A DNA stretch of 64,000 bases from Sulfitobacter sp. SK011 (GTDB lineage: Bacteria > Pseudomonadota > Alphaproteobacteria > Rhodobacterales > Rhodobacteraceae). The notes under the pieces are model-generated. The model had not been told where the DNA came from, did no database searches, and saw only the letters and a program-made list of their open reading frames with translations. The stretch lies in NCBI RefSeq assembly GCF_003352065.1, contig NZ_CP025803.1, positions 496,001-560,000 of the forward strand, given 5' to 3'. The stretch's first letter is position 1. Each line of letters starts with the position of its first letter. The position numbers and the translations under genes were made by a program. Shown here piece after piece: positions 1 through 10,675 of this stretch.

Positions 1-736
1 ATATCTCTCGCCAGATGTAACCGTGTTGGCGTTGGGCGGGGCCAGTTGGGCGCGTCTTGGATCGACGGGCGATTGGGCCGCCTATTTGCGTGCCAAGGGA
101 GTGGCACTGACCGATTTTGCGCCAGCCAATGCGGGTATCCGGGTCGAATGGTCCGATCACATGACACGTCATTTCGGTGCGGCCCTCAAGGGTATCGCCC
201 TCACATCCGGGCCGTATTCCTCGCGAGGCGAGGCCGCGATTTCCAAGCGGGGATTGGAAGGCGGCGGTGTCTATTCGATCTCGCGCGGCGTGCGCGAGGG
301 GCATCCGCTGACGCTGGATATGTTGCCGGACTTGAGTGTGCCAGAGATCACCGCACGCCTGTCCAAGCCGCGCGGCAAAGCCAGCCTTAAGGAACACCTG
401 CGCAAGACGCTGAAATTGCCACCGGCACAGATTGCATTGCTTCAGGAAATGGCGCGCCCTCTACCTGATGGCTTACGCGCCCTTGCCCGGCTGATCAAAG
501 CGTTGCCGATCAAACACGCGGGTCTGCGTCCAATGGATGAAGCCATCTCAACCGCTGGCGGCATCCGGTTTGATGCGCTCGACAAAGGCCTGATGATCGA
601 CGCACTGCCGGGCGTTTTTGCGGCAGGCGAAATGCTGGATTGGGAGGCCCCGACCGGTGGCTATCTGATCTCGGCCTGCCTTGCGACAGGCCGCTGGGCC
701 GGTGAACATGCCGCAGATTGGGCGCTGCGGGGCTAG
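1..736 (+). CDS. HI0933/TIGR03862-type flavoprotein, C-terminal part (5' truncated by window edge)
   Basis: The frame is open to base 2, so the gene begins upstream of the window. About 244 C-terminal residues are present. The family is FAD-binding, two-dinucleotide-fold oxidoreductases of the HI0933/BaiN type with no settled substrate. The C-terminal stretch PGVFAAGEMLDWEAPTGGY followed by a small-residue helix is the usual second FAD-contact segment of this group, and STAGGIRFDAL precedes it. The stop codon overlaps the stop of the convergent GST gene by a few bases. A GTG at 23 is in frame but lies inside the conserved fold, so it is not the start. Confidence 0.8.
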   Translation, partial: YLSPDVTVLALGGASWARLGSTGDWAAYLRAKGVALTDFAPANAGIRVEWSDHMTRHFGAALKGIALTSGPYSSRGEAAISKRGLEGGGVYSISRGVREGHPLTLDMLPDLSVPEITARLSKPRGKASLKEHLRKTLKLPPAQIALLQEMARPLPDGLRALARLIKALPIKHAGLRPMDEAISTAGGIRFDALDKGLMIDALPGVFAAGEMLDWEAPTGGYLISACLATGRWAGEHAADWALRG

Positions 737-1326
737 GACGTCTCTTTGGCTTGCGCAGCTTTGAACGCTGGACGGTCTCGCATTTCCTTGGCCCATGCGC
801 CCAATTTGTCATCCACCCGTGGAAATCCCGCGCCAATCGACCAGTTGATGCAATGCACTGCCAGAATATCGGGGATCGTCATTTGATCGCCCATCAAGAA
901 CGGACCGGTCAAGCGGTCTGACAAAACCGCGGCGGACCGTGCAAATTCGGCCTTCAGGGCGTCTTTGATGGCGGGCACGCGTTGGTCTTCGGGCAGTACG
1001 AAACTGTGTTTGGCTGCGGCCCACAGGATGGCATCAAATTCGTCAACCAACCAAAAGGTCATTGCATCTTGCCGGGCGCGGGCGGGGGTGCCGGCAGGCG
1101 CAGTCAATTGTCCATGTTTGTCGCCAAGATAGGTCATGATCGCCATGCTGTCGGTCAGCACCTCGTCGCCATCGACAAGTGCGGGTATCTTCCCCAGCGG
1201 ATTGAACTTTTTTGCATCATCCGAGCGTGGTCCGGCAGGGTTATGATCATAGTCGATCCCCATTTCTTCAAGCATCCACATCACGCGAAATGCCCGTGAT
1301 TTGGTGGCACCAACAACAGTATACAT
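733..1326 (-). CDS. Glutathione S-transferase family protein
   Basis: This is a 197-residue cytosolic GST-fold protein. The N-terminal thioredoxin-like half begins MYTVVGATKSRAFRV, has the cis-proline segment GKIPALVDG and the glutathione-contacting acidic/Ser motif in LTDSMAIMTYL. The second half is the all-helical domain. The ATG at 1326 is chosen because the GST fold starts exactly there; the in-frame extension to 1413 overlaps holA and does not look like GST sequence. A Ser or Tyr catalytic residue cannot be assigned with certainty, so the substrate is unknown. It lies downstream of holA on the same strand and may be co-transcribed with it. Confidence 0.85.
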   Translation of the reverse strand: MYTVVGATKSRAFRVMWMLEEMGIDYDHNPAGPRSDDAKKFNPLGKIPALVDGDEVLTDSMAIMTYLGDKHGQLTAPAGTPARARQDAMTFWLVDEFDAILWAAAKHSFVLPEDQRVPAIKDALKAEFARSAAVLSDRLTGPFLMGDQMTIPDILAVHCINWSIGAGFPRVDDKLGAWAKEMRDRPAFKAAQAKETS

Positions 1327-1357
1327 GGGGTATCCTTTCAAAAGATCAGTCAGATTC

Positions 1358-2356
1358 TCAGCGTTGCGCGCCCAGCATGGCCAGACGGATGAAGGCACGT
1401 TCCACCAGCGCAAGTGCGGGTGCGTGTTGCCCGGCAGAGCGCAGCGTCAGATCCGTATCAGTTAAGACACCCAATGCCATTTCCAGCTTTGCCGCGCCCC
1501 AGCTTTTGGCCTGTCGGGTCGCGCGGTCACGGTCGCGGACACCGTAAATGGGCGCGCCGGGGTTGGCAGCAATTCGGTAAAGCGTGCGAAAATGCCGGAT
1601 GGCCATGATGGTCAAGGTCACGGCGTTGACGCCTTGGCCTTGCAGTTTGCTCATCACCGGGCCGATGTCGCCCGCGCGCGCCTCGGCCACAACATGCAAG
1701 ATGTCGTCAACTTCTGCCTCGGTTGAGGTTGGCGCACAGGCCACTACATCCTCTGAGCTTAGCGGGCTGGCATCGTTGAGCTTGTACAGAGTAATCTTTT
1801 CGATGGTTTGGCGAAAATCACCGGGATCAAGGGCCCGGGCCAGATCTGTCAACGCCGCCATGGCATCAGGTTCAGGCACCAATCGCGCCTCACTGAGAAG
1901 ACGCTCAATCTCGGCGCGGTCGGGTGGGTTATCATAGATCGCCGCTGCAAAAGCGGTCTTGTGGGCCTCAAACGCCTTGAGGACTTTGGACGTCTTTTTC
2001 AGATCGCCAGCGCTGACGACAATCTGCGCATCGCCGGGCAACCAATCCGCAAGAGAATCAATTAGAATTTGTGCGATGTTGTCATTGGCGTCTTCGACAA
2101 ACGCCGCACGCGGGCCGGGAAAGAACCCCACGGCCTTGATCGCGTCAAGCAACATCGCTGGATCACGCCGTAAATCCGCTGCTTGCATCCGGGTCAGGCG
2201 CATTTCTTCTTCTGCGTTGACCCCCAGAAGTGATTTCAGAAACTCCTGCCGCTTGAGCGCCACGCGCATTGCATCGCCGCCATAGATCAACAACCCCGTC
2301 TTGGATGCGTCGGGACGCGCGAAGTAAGCGTTGGCGTCACGTGGCGAAAGTTTCAT
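1358..2356 (-). CDS. holA: DNA polymerase III subunit delta
   Basis: This 332-residue protein matches HolA, the clamp-loader subunit that opens the beta sliding clamp during replication. The N-terminus ([16 protein letters not shown], then LLIYGGDAMRVALKRQEFL) is the typical alphaproteobacterial delta start, with an AAA+-like domain lacking a functional Walker A. It is followed by the three-helix collar domain. The start overlaps the lptE stop by 4 bp, and leuS lies upstream of both. The leuS-lptE-holA order is common in Proteobacteria, which supports the call and translational coupling. Confidence 0.95.
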   Translation of the reverse strand: MKLSPRDANAYFARPDASKTGLLIYGGDAMRVALKRQEFLKSLLGVNAEEEMRLTRMQAADLRRDPAMLLDAIKAVGFFPGPRAAFVEDANDNIAQILIDSLADWLPGDAQIVVSAGDLKKTSKVLKAFEAHKTAFAAAIYDNPPDRAEIERLLSEARLVPEPDAMAALTDLARALDPGDFRQTIEKITLYKLNDASPLSSEDVVACAPTSTEAEVDDILHVVAEARAGDIGPVMSKLQGQGVNAVTLTIMAIRHFRTLYRIAANPGAPIYGVRDRDRATRQAKSWGAAKLEMALGVLTDTDLTLRSAGQHAPALALVERAFIRLAMLGAQR

Positions 2357-2821
2357 CCGCTTATGTCAGCGGCAAACAAGCGGGTGACAATCTGGTCTGC
2401 CAAAATGGTCATCAGCCGTACCTGTGCATCCTGTTCCCCGGCCAGTGTCGCAACGGTTGTGCCGGTCGCAGAATAACCTGTGAAATTGTCAACCTTGCCC
2501 GACGTGACAATCTGACCCGTCGACAGGTCACGCAGCGCATAATCCACGGTGCCAATCAGGTTGAACCGCCGGGTATTGCCCTCAACATCTGTGGCAAGAC
2601 CTGCTTGTTTGGTCGCGATTGTAAGTGCCAAACCATACGTTGGTGTCGCGGCGCGGCCCAGCCGCCCTTCAATTTCGCGGGTCAGGAAATATCCATAACG
2701 CTCATTCGGTTCATCAACCAAAACGCGATTCTGCAATGCCGTGCCATTGCCACCGGGGCCATACACCGGTTCAAACCCGCAGGCGGCTAATGCCAGCGGG
2801 GCCAAAAGCAGGGTTCTGCGA

Positions 2822-2835
<14 letters not shown>
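2353..2835 (-). CDS. lptE: LPS-assembly lipoprotein LptE
   Basis: LptE is the outer-membrane lipoprotein that plugs and assembles the LptD barrel in lipopolysaccharide export. The 160-residue protein has an N-terminal signal with a lipobox (LALAAC) giving a lipidated Cys near residue 19. This is followed by [10 protein letters not shown], the characteristic start of mature alphaproteobacterial LptE, and [10 protein letters not shown]. It overlaps leuS by 14 bp upstream and holA by 4 bp downstream, as expected for this conserved operon. The start at 2835 places the signal peptide correctly. Confidence 0.93.
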
Positions 2836-5383
<2,548 letters not shown>

Positions 5384-5403
5384 TTACGAGGAACCTTGTA
5401 ACA

Positions 5404-5442
5404 TGAAAACGCCGGGCAGTTTGGAAGACAAAGCCCGGCGTT
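5404..5442 (-). terminator. Rho-independent terminator after the DUF3576 gene
   Basis: A perfect 10-bp stem (5408-5417 paired with 5433-5442, arms AACGCCGGGC/GCCCGGCGTT) has a 15-nt loop. On the minus strand the stem is followed by a short U-run (TTTTCATG). It lies downstream of the DUF3576 gene and just upstream of leuS, so it probably insulates the two units. Confidence 0.7.
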
Positions 5443-5468
5443 GGATTGAGAATTGAAGATCGGCCGGA

Positions 5469-5978
5469 TTAGAACTTGCTATCGGCGATGCGTAGTTCTC
5501 GGGCACGCGACAAAATAGCATCTTCAACGGCACGGCTTGTTGCCTTGCTGACCGGGCTACCACCACGTGTTTGAAGGGCCACATTCAAAGAACGGGCATC
5601 AAGCGCAGGGTCATCAATCAGTACAGTTGCGCGGTACGCACGTCCACCGCCGGGCGGGGTGCCGTATCCGGTAACAATAACGCCGGTGAAAGGATCAACC
5701 GATTGCACAGGCAGGAAATTCAACACTTCAAGCGATGCGGCCCAAATGTACCTGTTGACCTGCACTTTGTTTTCGGCGGTCTTTTTGCGGAAAACGGACC
5801 AGATCGTATTGTCAGGGTTGGTTTCGACATCATTCGAACCACTCAGACTGGGACGCGCATAGGACTGGTCAGAGCCACCACCGCTGCCGCCAGTAATGTT
5901 GCGCAATGCACCACAGGCACCCAGAGTACCTACCATGAATAAGGTGATTGCGATTCTGCCAACGGTCCCGTGCGCCAT
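5469..5978 (-). CDS. DUF3576 family lipoprotein
   Basis: A 169-residue exported protein. The N-terminal hydrophobic stretch ends in a lipobox-like GTLGAC near residue 22, followed by a Gly/Ser-rich linker. The remainder (TIWSVFRKK, NRYIWAASLEVLNFLP, FTGVIVTGYGTPPGG, then a C-terminal region with conserved Arg/Ala helices) matches the alphaproteobacterial DUF3576 family. The function is unknown. Its place upstream of leuS is usual in Rhodobacteraceae as far as I recall. Outer-membrane or periplasmic localisation is inferred only from the lipobox. Confidence 0.85.
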   Translation of the reverse strand: MAHGTVGRIAITLFMVGTLGACGALRNITGGSGGGSDQSYARPSLSGSNDVETNPDNTIWSVFRKKTAENKVQVNRYIWAASLEVLNFLPVQSVDPFTGVIVTGYGTPPGGGRAYRATVLIDDPALDARSLNVALQTRGGSPVSKATSRAVEDAILSRARELRIADSKF

Positions 5979-6267
5979 TCTCAGCTTTCCTTTGCCTGTT
6001 TGGTCAATTGTCTAAACAAGCATGCCCGTGTGAGCAAGGTCTATGTAAAGGGTGATTCCGCAGGTTTTGTGGGGGTTTGGCACCTGACCATATCAATGTA
6101 GGCTCAAGTGTCGGGGAAAACTGTGGCAAAGCTGCACCATTGATCACGACATTGATGCAATGATGTTCAGTCTTCTTGCCAAGACAGGGTCATTGGATGC
6201 AAACACCCCTCATACCCTTTCCGGATGCTCCGGTCAGGGCATATGAATTCAAATCGAGGGAAAGCCC

Positions 6268-7239
6268 ATGAAAAAAGTTCTCTTCGCTACAACAGCTTTG
6301 GTCGCAACGGCCGGCGTTGCAGCAGCAGACGTTACATTTGGCGGTTACGGCCGCTTTGGTCTTCAGCACCAGGAAGATCGTGCGCTCCGTTCTGGCGTTG
6401 CAACCGATGAAGATACAATCATCGAAAGCCGCTTCCGCCTGAACATCGACGCGTCAACAGAATCTGACGCTGGTGTTACTTTCGGCGCGCGTGTTCGTCT
6501 TGAAATCAACGAAAATGGTGGTTCTGGCGCAGCTGGCGGCGGCGGAGTAGGCGGCGGTACATTCAACGGCGCACGTTTCCACGCTGAAACCGGCGGCTTC
6601 CGTCTTGAAGTTGGCAACATTGCACACGCACTCGACAACTTGGCGAACTACTACGGTTACGAGCCAGGCTTGATCGGCGCAGTTGGTCAGTACGCTAATT
6701 TCTCCGGCCCAGTAACTGGTTACACCTCAGGTGGTGCAGGCGAAAACGGCGTAAGCGCTATCTACTCAATGGGCGATTTCCGCGCTCAGTTGTCTTACGA
6801 TGGCGACAGTGACGATGCCGCTGCTCTTGGTGATTCCGAATCAACATCTGTCAGCGTTGCGTACACTTTCAGCGGTTGGACAGTTGCTCTGGGATACGAA
6901 GAGTCTGACGATGGTGAAGGTAACCCGACTTCCAAGAACGACGGTACAGTTTTGACTGTTGGTGGTTCTTTGGGTGTTGCTGACGTTGCTCTGTTCATCG
7001 GTGATGACAAGTACGAAGGCACTTCTTACGGTATCTCCGGTCGCTTTGATGTAGGCGCGTCGACAAAAATCCTCGCCTCTGTTTCTGGTGGTGGTGATGA
7101 CGTTACCACAACTAAGAAATCTTCTTACGGTATCGGTTTCGACCACGATCTGGGCGGCGGCGTTGCCCTGCGCGGTATGGTTGGTCGTAACACTGCAGAC
7201 CAGACAGTTGCTGACTTGGGTGTTATCTTCAACTTCTAA
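6268..7239 (+). CDS. Gram-negative porin (Rhodobacter type)
   Basis: This 323-residue outer-membrane porin probably forms general diffusion trimers. It has a cleavable signal (MKKVLFATTALVATAGVAAA, cut before DVTFGGYGRFG). Many alternating hydrophobic/polar segments typical of a 16-strand barrel follow, as does the terminal Phe (GVIFNF) needed for BAM recognition. A purine-rich Shine-Dalgarno (GAGGGAAAG) precedes the ATG. Codon use is unlike its neighbours, rich in GTT, GCT, TCT and GGT, as expected for a very highly expressed gene. The 289 bp upstream contain AT-rich stretches that could hold the promoter, but I could not assign -35/-10 boxes. A strong terminator follows. Confidence 0.95.
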   Translation: MKKVLFATTALVATAGVAAADVTFGGYGRFGLQHQEDRALRSGVATDEDTIIESRFRLNIDASTESDAGVTFGARVRLEINENGGSGAAGGGGVGGGTFNGARFHAETGGFRLEVGNIAHALDNLANYYGYEPGLIGAVGQYANFSGPVTGYTSGGAGENGVSAIYSMGDFRAQLSYDGDSDDAAALGDSESTSVSVAYTFSGWTVALGYEESDDGEGNPTSKNDGTVLTVGGSLGVADVALFIGDDKYEGTSYGISGRFDVGASTKILASVSGGGDDVTTTKKSSYGIGFDHDLGGGVALRGMVGRNTADQTVADLGVIFNF

Positions 7240-7264
7240 GTTGATCTAACACACTACAGTATTT

Positions 7265-7292
7265 GGGGCAGGCCATTGGTCTGCCCCTTTTC
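7265..7292 (+). terminator. Rho-independent terminator of the porin gene
   Basis: Arms GGGGCAG (7265-7271) and CTGCCCC (7281-7287) form a 7-bp GC-rich stem with a 9-nt loop, followed by TTTTCTTTT. It lies 25 bp after the porin stop. Confidence 0.9.
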
Positions 7293-7340
7293 TTTTGCGC
7301 ATGGCTATTGTTTTCTGCACCTCTAACAAAGAGGTAGAAT

Positions 7341-7994
7341 ATGACCCTGCGCGACATCATCACCAGAATTGAACAAGCGACACGTGACGCTGATCGCGCT
7401 GACGGTGCCGTCACGCTTATTGCTGTAAGCAAGGTTCAACCGAACGAGCGGGTGAAAGCGGTGCTGGACCAAGGACACCGATGCTTTGGAGAAAACAAAG
7501 TGCAGGAAGCAGCCAGCAAATGGCCGGATTTCCGCGAGACCTATGCGGGCGTCAATCTACATCTGATCGGACCGCTCCAATCCAACAAGACCCGGCAGGC
7601 GATGGAGCTTTTCGATGCCATCCATTCCGTTGATCGCCCCAAATTGGCGAACACGATTGCGCGTCTCGCGCAGGAAATCGGGCGCTGTCCTGATCTGTTC
7701 ATTCAAGTAAACACCGGAGAAGAATCGCAAAAGGCAGGCGTCTTGCCTGCCGATGCTGACGCTTTTATCAAGGACTGTCAGGGGCTTGACCTTAACATTC
7801 AGGGCCTGATGTGCATCCCGCCCGCCGACGAAGAACCGTCATTGCATTTCGCCCTTCTGGCCAAAATCGCCGCGCGCAATGGCCTAGCTGGGCTTTCCAT
7901 GGGGATGAGTGGCGACTTTGAACGCGCTATTGCCTTGGGAGCGACCCACGTCCGCATCGGTTCCGCGATTTTTGGCGAACGCACAGCGACATAA
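7341..7994 (+). CDS. YggS/PROSC-family pyridoxal-phosphate-binding protein
   Basis: This 217-residue single-domain PLP protein belongs to the family implicated in vitamin B6 and amino-acid homeostasis. The PLP lysine lies in ITLIAVSKVQP near residue 32. The motifs GENKVQEA, HLIGPLQSNK, VDRPKLA, QVNTGEES and LSMGMSGDFERAI are all those expected of the family. A GAGGT ribosome-binding site precedes the ATG. It follows the porin terminator and is followed by two leftward genes, so it is probably monocistronic. Confidence 0.95.
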   Translation: MTLRDIITRIEQATRDADRADGAVTLIAVSKVQPNERVKAVLDQGHRCFGENKVQEAASKWPDFRETYAGVNLHLIGPLQSNKTRQAMELFDAIHSVDRPKLANTIARLAQEIGRCPDLFIQVNTGEESQKAGVLPADADAFIKDCQGLDLNIQGLMCIPPADEEPSLHFALLAKIAARNGLAGLSMGMSGDFERAIALGATHVRIGSAIFGERTAT

Positions 7995-8009
7995 CACAGG
8001 CCCTCCGTC

Positions 8010-8504
8010 TCAGAGGATGATCAGCCGGGTTGCGGGTGTAATCCGTTGCGCAACGAACCGCAGGCGCATCCGATCCAGCGCCAGACATCCTTCGGTTGGA
8101 TAGCCCGGACGCCGCCATTGATGGATAAATATGGCAGATCCCTTGCCCGGCACCGCAACCGGCCAATTCCAATTGGTCACCAGAACAAGATCATACAGCG
8201 GATCGGCGCGCCTGAGGGCTTCGTGGCTGCCCTCATAGGGTGCTGATACCTTATGGTTGTAGACTGGCGATGACACATCATCTGACCAAAGATCCAATGG
8301 CCCAATAGGTGTCGCCCAATCAGCAGGCCGGGCCATTCGATCAGGTCGATAAAGCATACCGACGATCCTGTGAACACCGCGCGGCGTTGCCCCGTCGCCC
8401 TCGCGTTTGGCATCGCTCAGTCCACCTTTGCCAATGCTACATGGCAAAATGCACCCCTGAAACCGCAGGCCACGCGGCGTCAGGACCAGATCGTGGGGTG
8501 TCAC
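8010..8504 (-). CDS. L,D-transpeptidase (YkuD-type catalytic domain), no signal peptide
   Basis: A 164-residue protein with an L,D-transpeptidase signature near the C-terminus: IHQWRRPGYPTEGCLAL gives the His and the catalytic Cys of the HxG-like/SxGC motif. Such enzymes make 3-3 crosslinks in peptidoglycan or attach proteins to it. The N-terminus (TPHDLVLTPRGLRFQ) has no signal sequence, which is odd for a periplasmic enzyme. The start is a GTG that overlaps the ribA stop as GTGA, suggesting translational coupling. An alternative start would shorten the domain. Confidence 0.85.
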   Translation of the reverse strand: MTPHDLVLTPRGLRFQGCILPCSIGKGGLSDAKREGDGATPRGVHRIVGMLYRPDRMARPADWATPIGPLDLWSDDVSSPVYNHKVSAPYEGSHEALRRADPLYDLVLVTNWNWPVAVPGKGSAIFIHQWRRPGYPTEGCLALDRMRLRFVAQRITPATRLIIL

Positions 8505-9589
8505 AACAGGTGCCCCGATTTCGCGGCTTTGGTTGCCAGATACGCGCGATTGTGGCGGGTCTCACCCACCGCCAAAGGCACCCGTTCGGTTACTTCGATC
8601 CCGCTCTTTATCATCATATCAACCTTGCGGGGGTTGTTGGTCAGCAAGCGTATCGCAGAAAACCCCATTGATTTCAGGATATCGGCCCCAAGCTGAAAAT
8701 CACGCTCATCGTCTTCAAAGCCCAGTCGATGATTGGCTTCGACAGTATCAAACCCCTGATCTTGCAGGGAATAAGCGCGCATTTTGTTGGCAAGGCCGAT
8801 CCCACGGCCTTCTTGGTTCAGGTACAGCAGAATGCCGTGCCCTTCCTGCCCCATCTGCGCCAATGCGGCGCGCAACTGCGGTCCGCAATCGCACTTTAGG
8901 CTGCCCATCAAATCACCTGTAAAACAGGCCGAATGCAGTCGGGTAAGTGCCGGCTTGGCTCTGTCTGGGCGGCCAACTTCAATCGCATAATGCTCCTCCG
9001 CACCATCGTCTGGACGGAAGATATGCAGCCGACCGGTCTCTGACACCTCCATAGGAAGCCGCGCATTGACGACAGGATGCAGTGGGCTTCGTTTGCTCAA
9101 AGCAGGTGTCGCAGACGCAAGATCGATGCAATTCAGGTTGTTTTCTGCAGCAAATGCCACAGCATCAGCCAGTTCAAGCACCAGAACTGCCGGCAGCAAT
9201 CGCGCCGTTTTGGCCAGTTGAATGGCGGCACGGTGCGCGGACACATCTCCGCCACGCAAGCAATTGAAAGGCCCTTTCATCGGCGCGCGCAAATCATCGC
9301 TAGGGTTTGCAATGCTTTGAACCCAGGCAGGTGTCGCATCAACCGGCAATGCAATGCGTGCCAGATCGCCATCATAGGCCCGTGCCTTTAGCGTCTCTGC
9401 ACGGCGCGCTGTGATGGCCAAAACAGGGGCCCCGCCCAAGGCAAGCAGGTCCGTCAATCTTTGTGCCGTCAAAGTTTCGGCTGCCATGACAATCACTGGA
9501 TGCGCCCCCGTCAAAACAACAGGAACACCCATGCGCAGATCCGCCCGGGCGCGCGCAATCTGTTCTGTGATGTCGGGTGCAAAGCTCAT
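8501..9589 (-). CDS. ribA: GTP cyclohydrolase II with degenerate RibB-like N-terminal domain
   Basis: This 362-residue enzyme commits GTP to riboflavin synthesis. The C-terminal half has the zinc site CFTGDLMGSLKCDCG, the segment LLYLNQEGRGIGLANK, and LLTNNPRKV, all diagnostic of GTP cyclohydrolase II. The first ~190 residues align by eye with 3,4-dihydroxy-2-butanone-4-phosphate synthase (IVMAAETLT, HRAAIQLAKTARLLPA). They lack the catalytic DDEDRENEGD loop, so this domain is probably inactive. ATG 9589 is chosen because the upstream extension to 10030 is antisense to the response regulator. The downstream L,D-transpeptidase overlaps by 4 bp. Confidence 0.93.
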   Translation of the reverse strand: MSFAPDITEQIARARADLRMGVPVVLTGAHPVIVMAAETLTAQRLTDLLALGGAPVLAITARRAETLKARAYDGDLARIALPVDATPAWVQSIANPSDDLRAPMKGPFNCLRGGDVSAHRAAIQLAKTARLLPAVLVLELADAVAFAAENNLNCIDLASATPALSKRSPLHPVVNARLPMEVSETGRLHIFRPDDGAEEHYAIEVGRPDRAKPALTRLHSACFTGDLMGSLKCDCGPQLRAALAQMGQEGHGILLYLNQEGRGIGLANKMRAYSLQDQGFDTVEANHRLGFEDDERDFQLGADILKSMGFSAIRLLTNNPRKVDMMIKSGIEVTERVPLAVGETRHNRAYLATKAAKSGHLL

Positions 9590-9752
9590 TGTGTTACATC
9601 TCCGCAGCGGTATTGAAGGATATCTATGCCACAAAGCATGAAATTGAAACAATTGACCCGGCCAATAACACGAGGCTGTGAAAGATTTGCCGCAAACCTT
9701 GTCGGAACTGATCACAAGGCACATCTTTCTAGTAAGCGAAACGGAGAACACC

Positions 9753-10439
9753 ATGGCGCAACTCAAGAAAATCCTGCTTGTTGACGACGACGATGATTTG
9801 CGCGAGGCGCTGAGTGAGCAACTCATCATGACTGAGGATTTCGACGTTTTCGAGGCCGCCAATGGCAGCGACGCCATGAGCCGGGCCAAAGAGGCGCTGT
9901 ATGATCTGGTCATTCTCGATGTTGGATTGCCCGATACCGATGGCCGCGAACTGTGCCGTCTGATGCGCAAACAGGGCGTGAAAAGTCCGATCATGATGCT
10001 GACCGGGCATGATGGCGATGCAGATACCATCCTGGGCCTTGACGCGGGTGCAAATGATTACGTCAGTAAACCATTCAAATTTCCCGTGCTGCTTGCCCGC
10101 ATTCGTGCGCAGTTGCGCCAGCATGAACAATCCGAAGACGCGGTTTTCCAGCTGGGGCCATATACCTTCAAACCGTCAATGAAGATGCTGATCACTGAAG
10201 ATGACAAAAAGGTGCGTCTGACGGAAAAAGAGACCAATATACTCAAGTACCTCTATCGCTCGAACGATGGCGTGGTGCCTCGTGATGTGCTGCTGCACGA
10301 GGTCTGGGGCTATAACGCGGGTGTAACCACGCATACGCTTGAGACGCATATTTACCGTCTTCGTCAAAAAATTGAACCAGATCCGTCAAATGCTCGCCTT
10401 CTTGTGACCGAATCTGGCGGATATAGATTAATGGCCTGA
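9753..10439 (+). CDS. cenR: OmpR-family response regulator, CenR-like
   Basis: A 228-residue two-component regulator. The receiver domain has the acidic pocket DDDDD (residues 11-15), the phospho-acceptor D56 in DLVILDVGLPD and K106 in SKPF. A C-terminal winged helix (RLTEKETNILKYLYR, then VWGYNAGVTTHTLETHIYRLRQK) makes it OmpR/PhoB class. The overall sequence resembles CenR, an envelope regulator of alphaproteobacteria; this is from recall and was not searched. The start at 9753 has GGAG 8 bp upstream and begins the receiver fold. No histidine kinase is adjacent. The gene diverges from ribA and ends at a terminator. Confidence 0.9.
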   Translation: MAQLKKILLVDDDDDLREALSEQLIMTEDFDVFEAANGSDAMSRAKEALYDLVILDVGLPDTDGRELCRLMRKQGVKSPIMMLTGHDGDADTILGLDAGANDYVSKPFKFPVLLARIRAQLRQHEQSEDAVFQLGPYTFKPSMKMLITEDDKKVRLTEKETNILKYLYRSNDGVVPRDVLLHEVWGYNAGVTTHTLETHIYRLRQKIEPDPSNARLLVTESGGYRLMA

Positions 10440-10562
10440 GGTCGCAATGATTCGCGCCTCAGGGTCTTTCATATTCCGAAGGGCCGGGTTGTCATGACCC
10501 GCCCATCGACCCGAATCCCGACTTTTGTGTCCGGGTTATGACACATACCTCCCTGTTGGACT

Positions 10563-10591
10563 GGCCGAGCCTTTGTGCTCGGCCTTTTTTT
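10563..10591 (+). terminator. Rho-independent terminator after the CenR-like gene
   Basis: An 8-bp stem GGCCGAGC/GCTCGGCC (10563-10570 with 10577-10584) has a 6-nt loop and is followed by seven T residues. It lies about 120 bp after the stop codon. A second, imperfect hairpin (around 10489-10541, arms GTCATGACCCG and CGGGTTATGAC) precedes it. Confidence 0.9.
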
Positions 10592-10675
10592 GCGCTGTTG
10601 GATGACGTCGCGGTGTGAAGGCTGGCCTTGAATGTCGCGACACGCCATGGTTGTGGCAATCCAAGGAGCGACAGC

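Noticed and set aside
6225..6410. Small frame overlapping the porin start
   Set aside because: It is out of frame with the porin signal peptide, which has the better ribosome-binding site and clear homology.
9590..10030. N-terminal extension of ribA
   Set aside because: The extra 147 codons are antisense to the CenR-like gene and end before the RibB-like homology begins.
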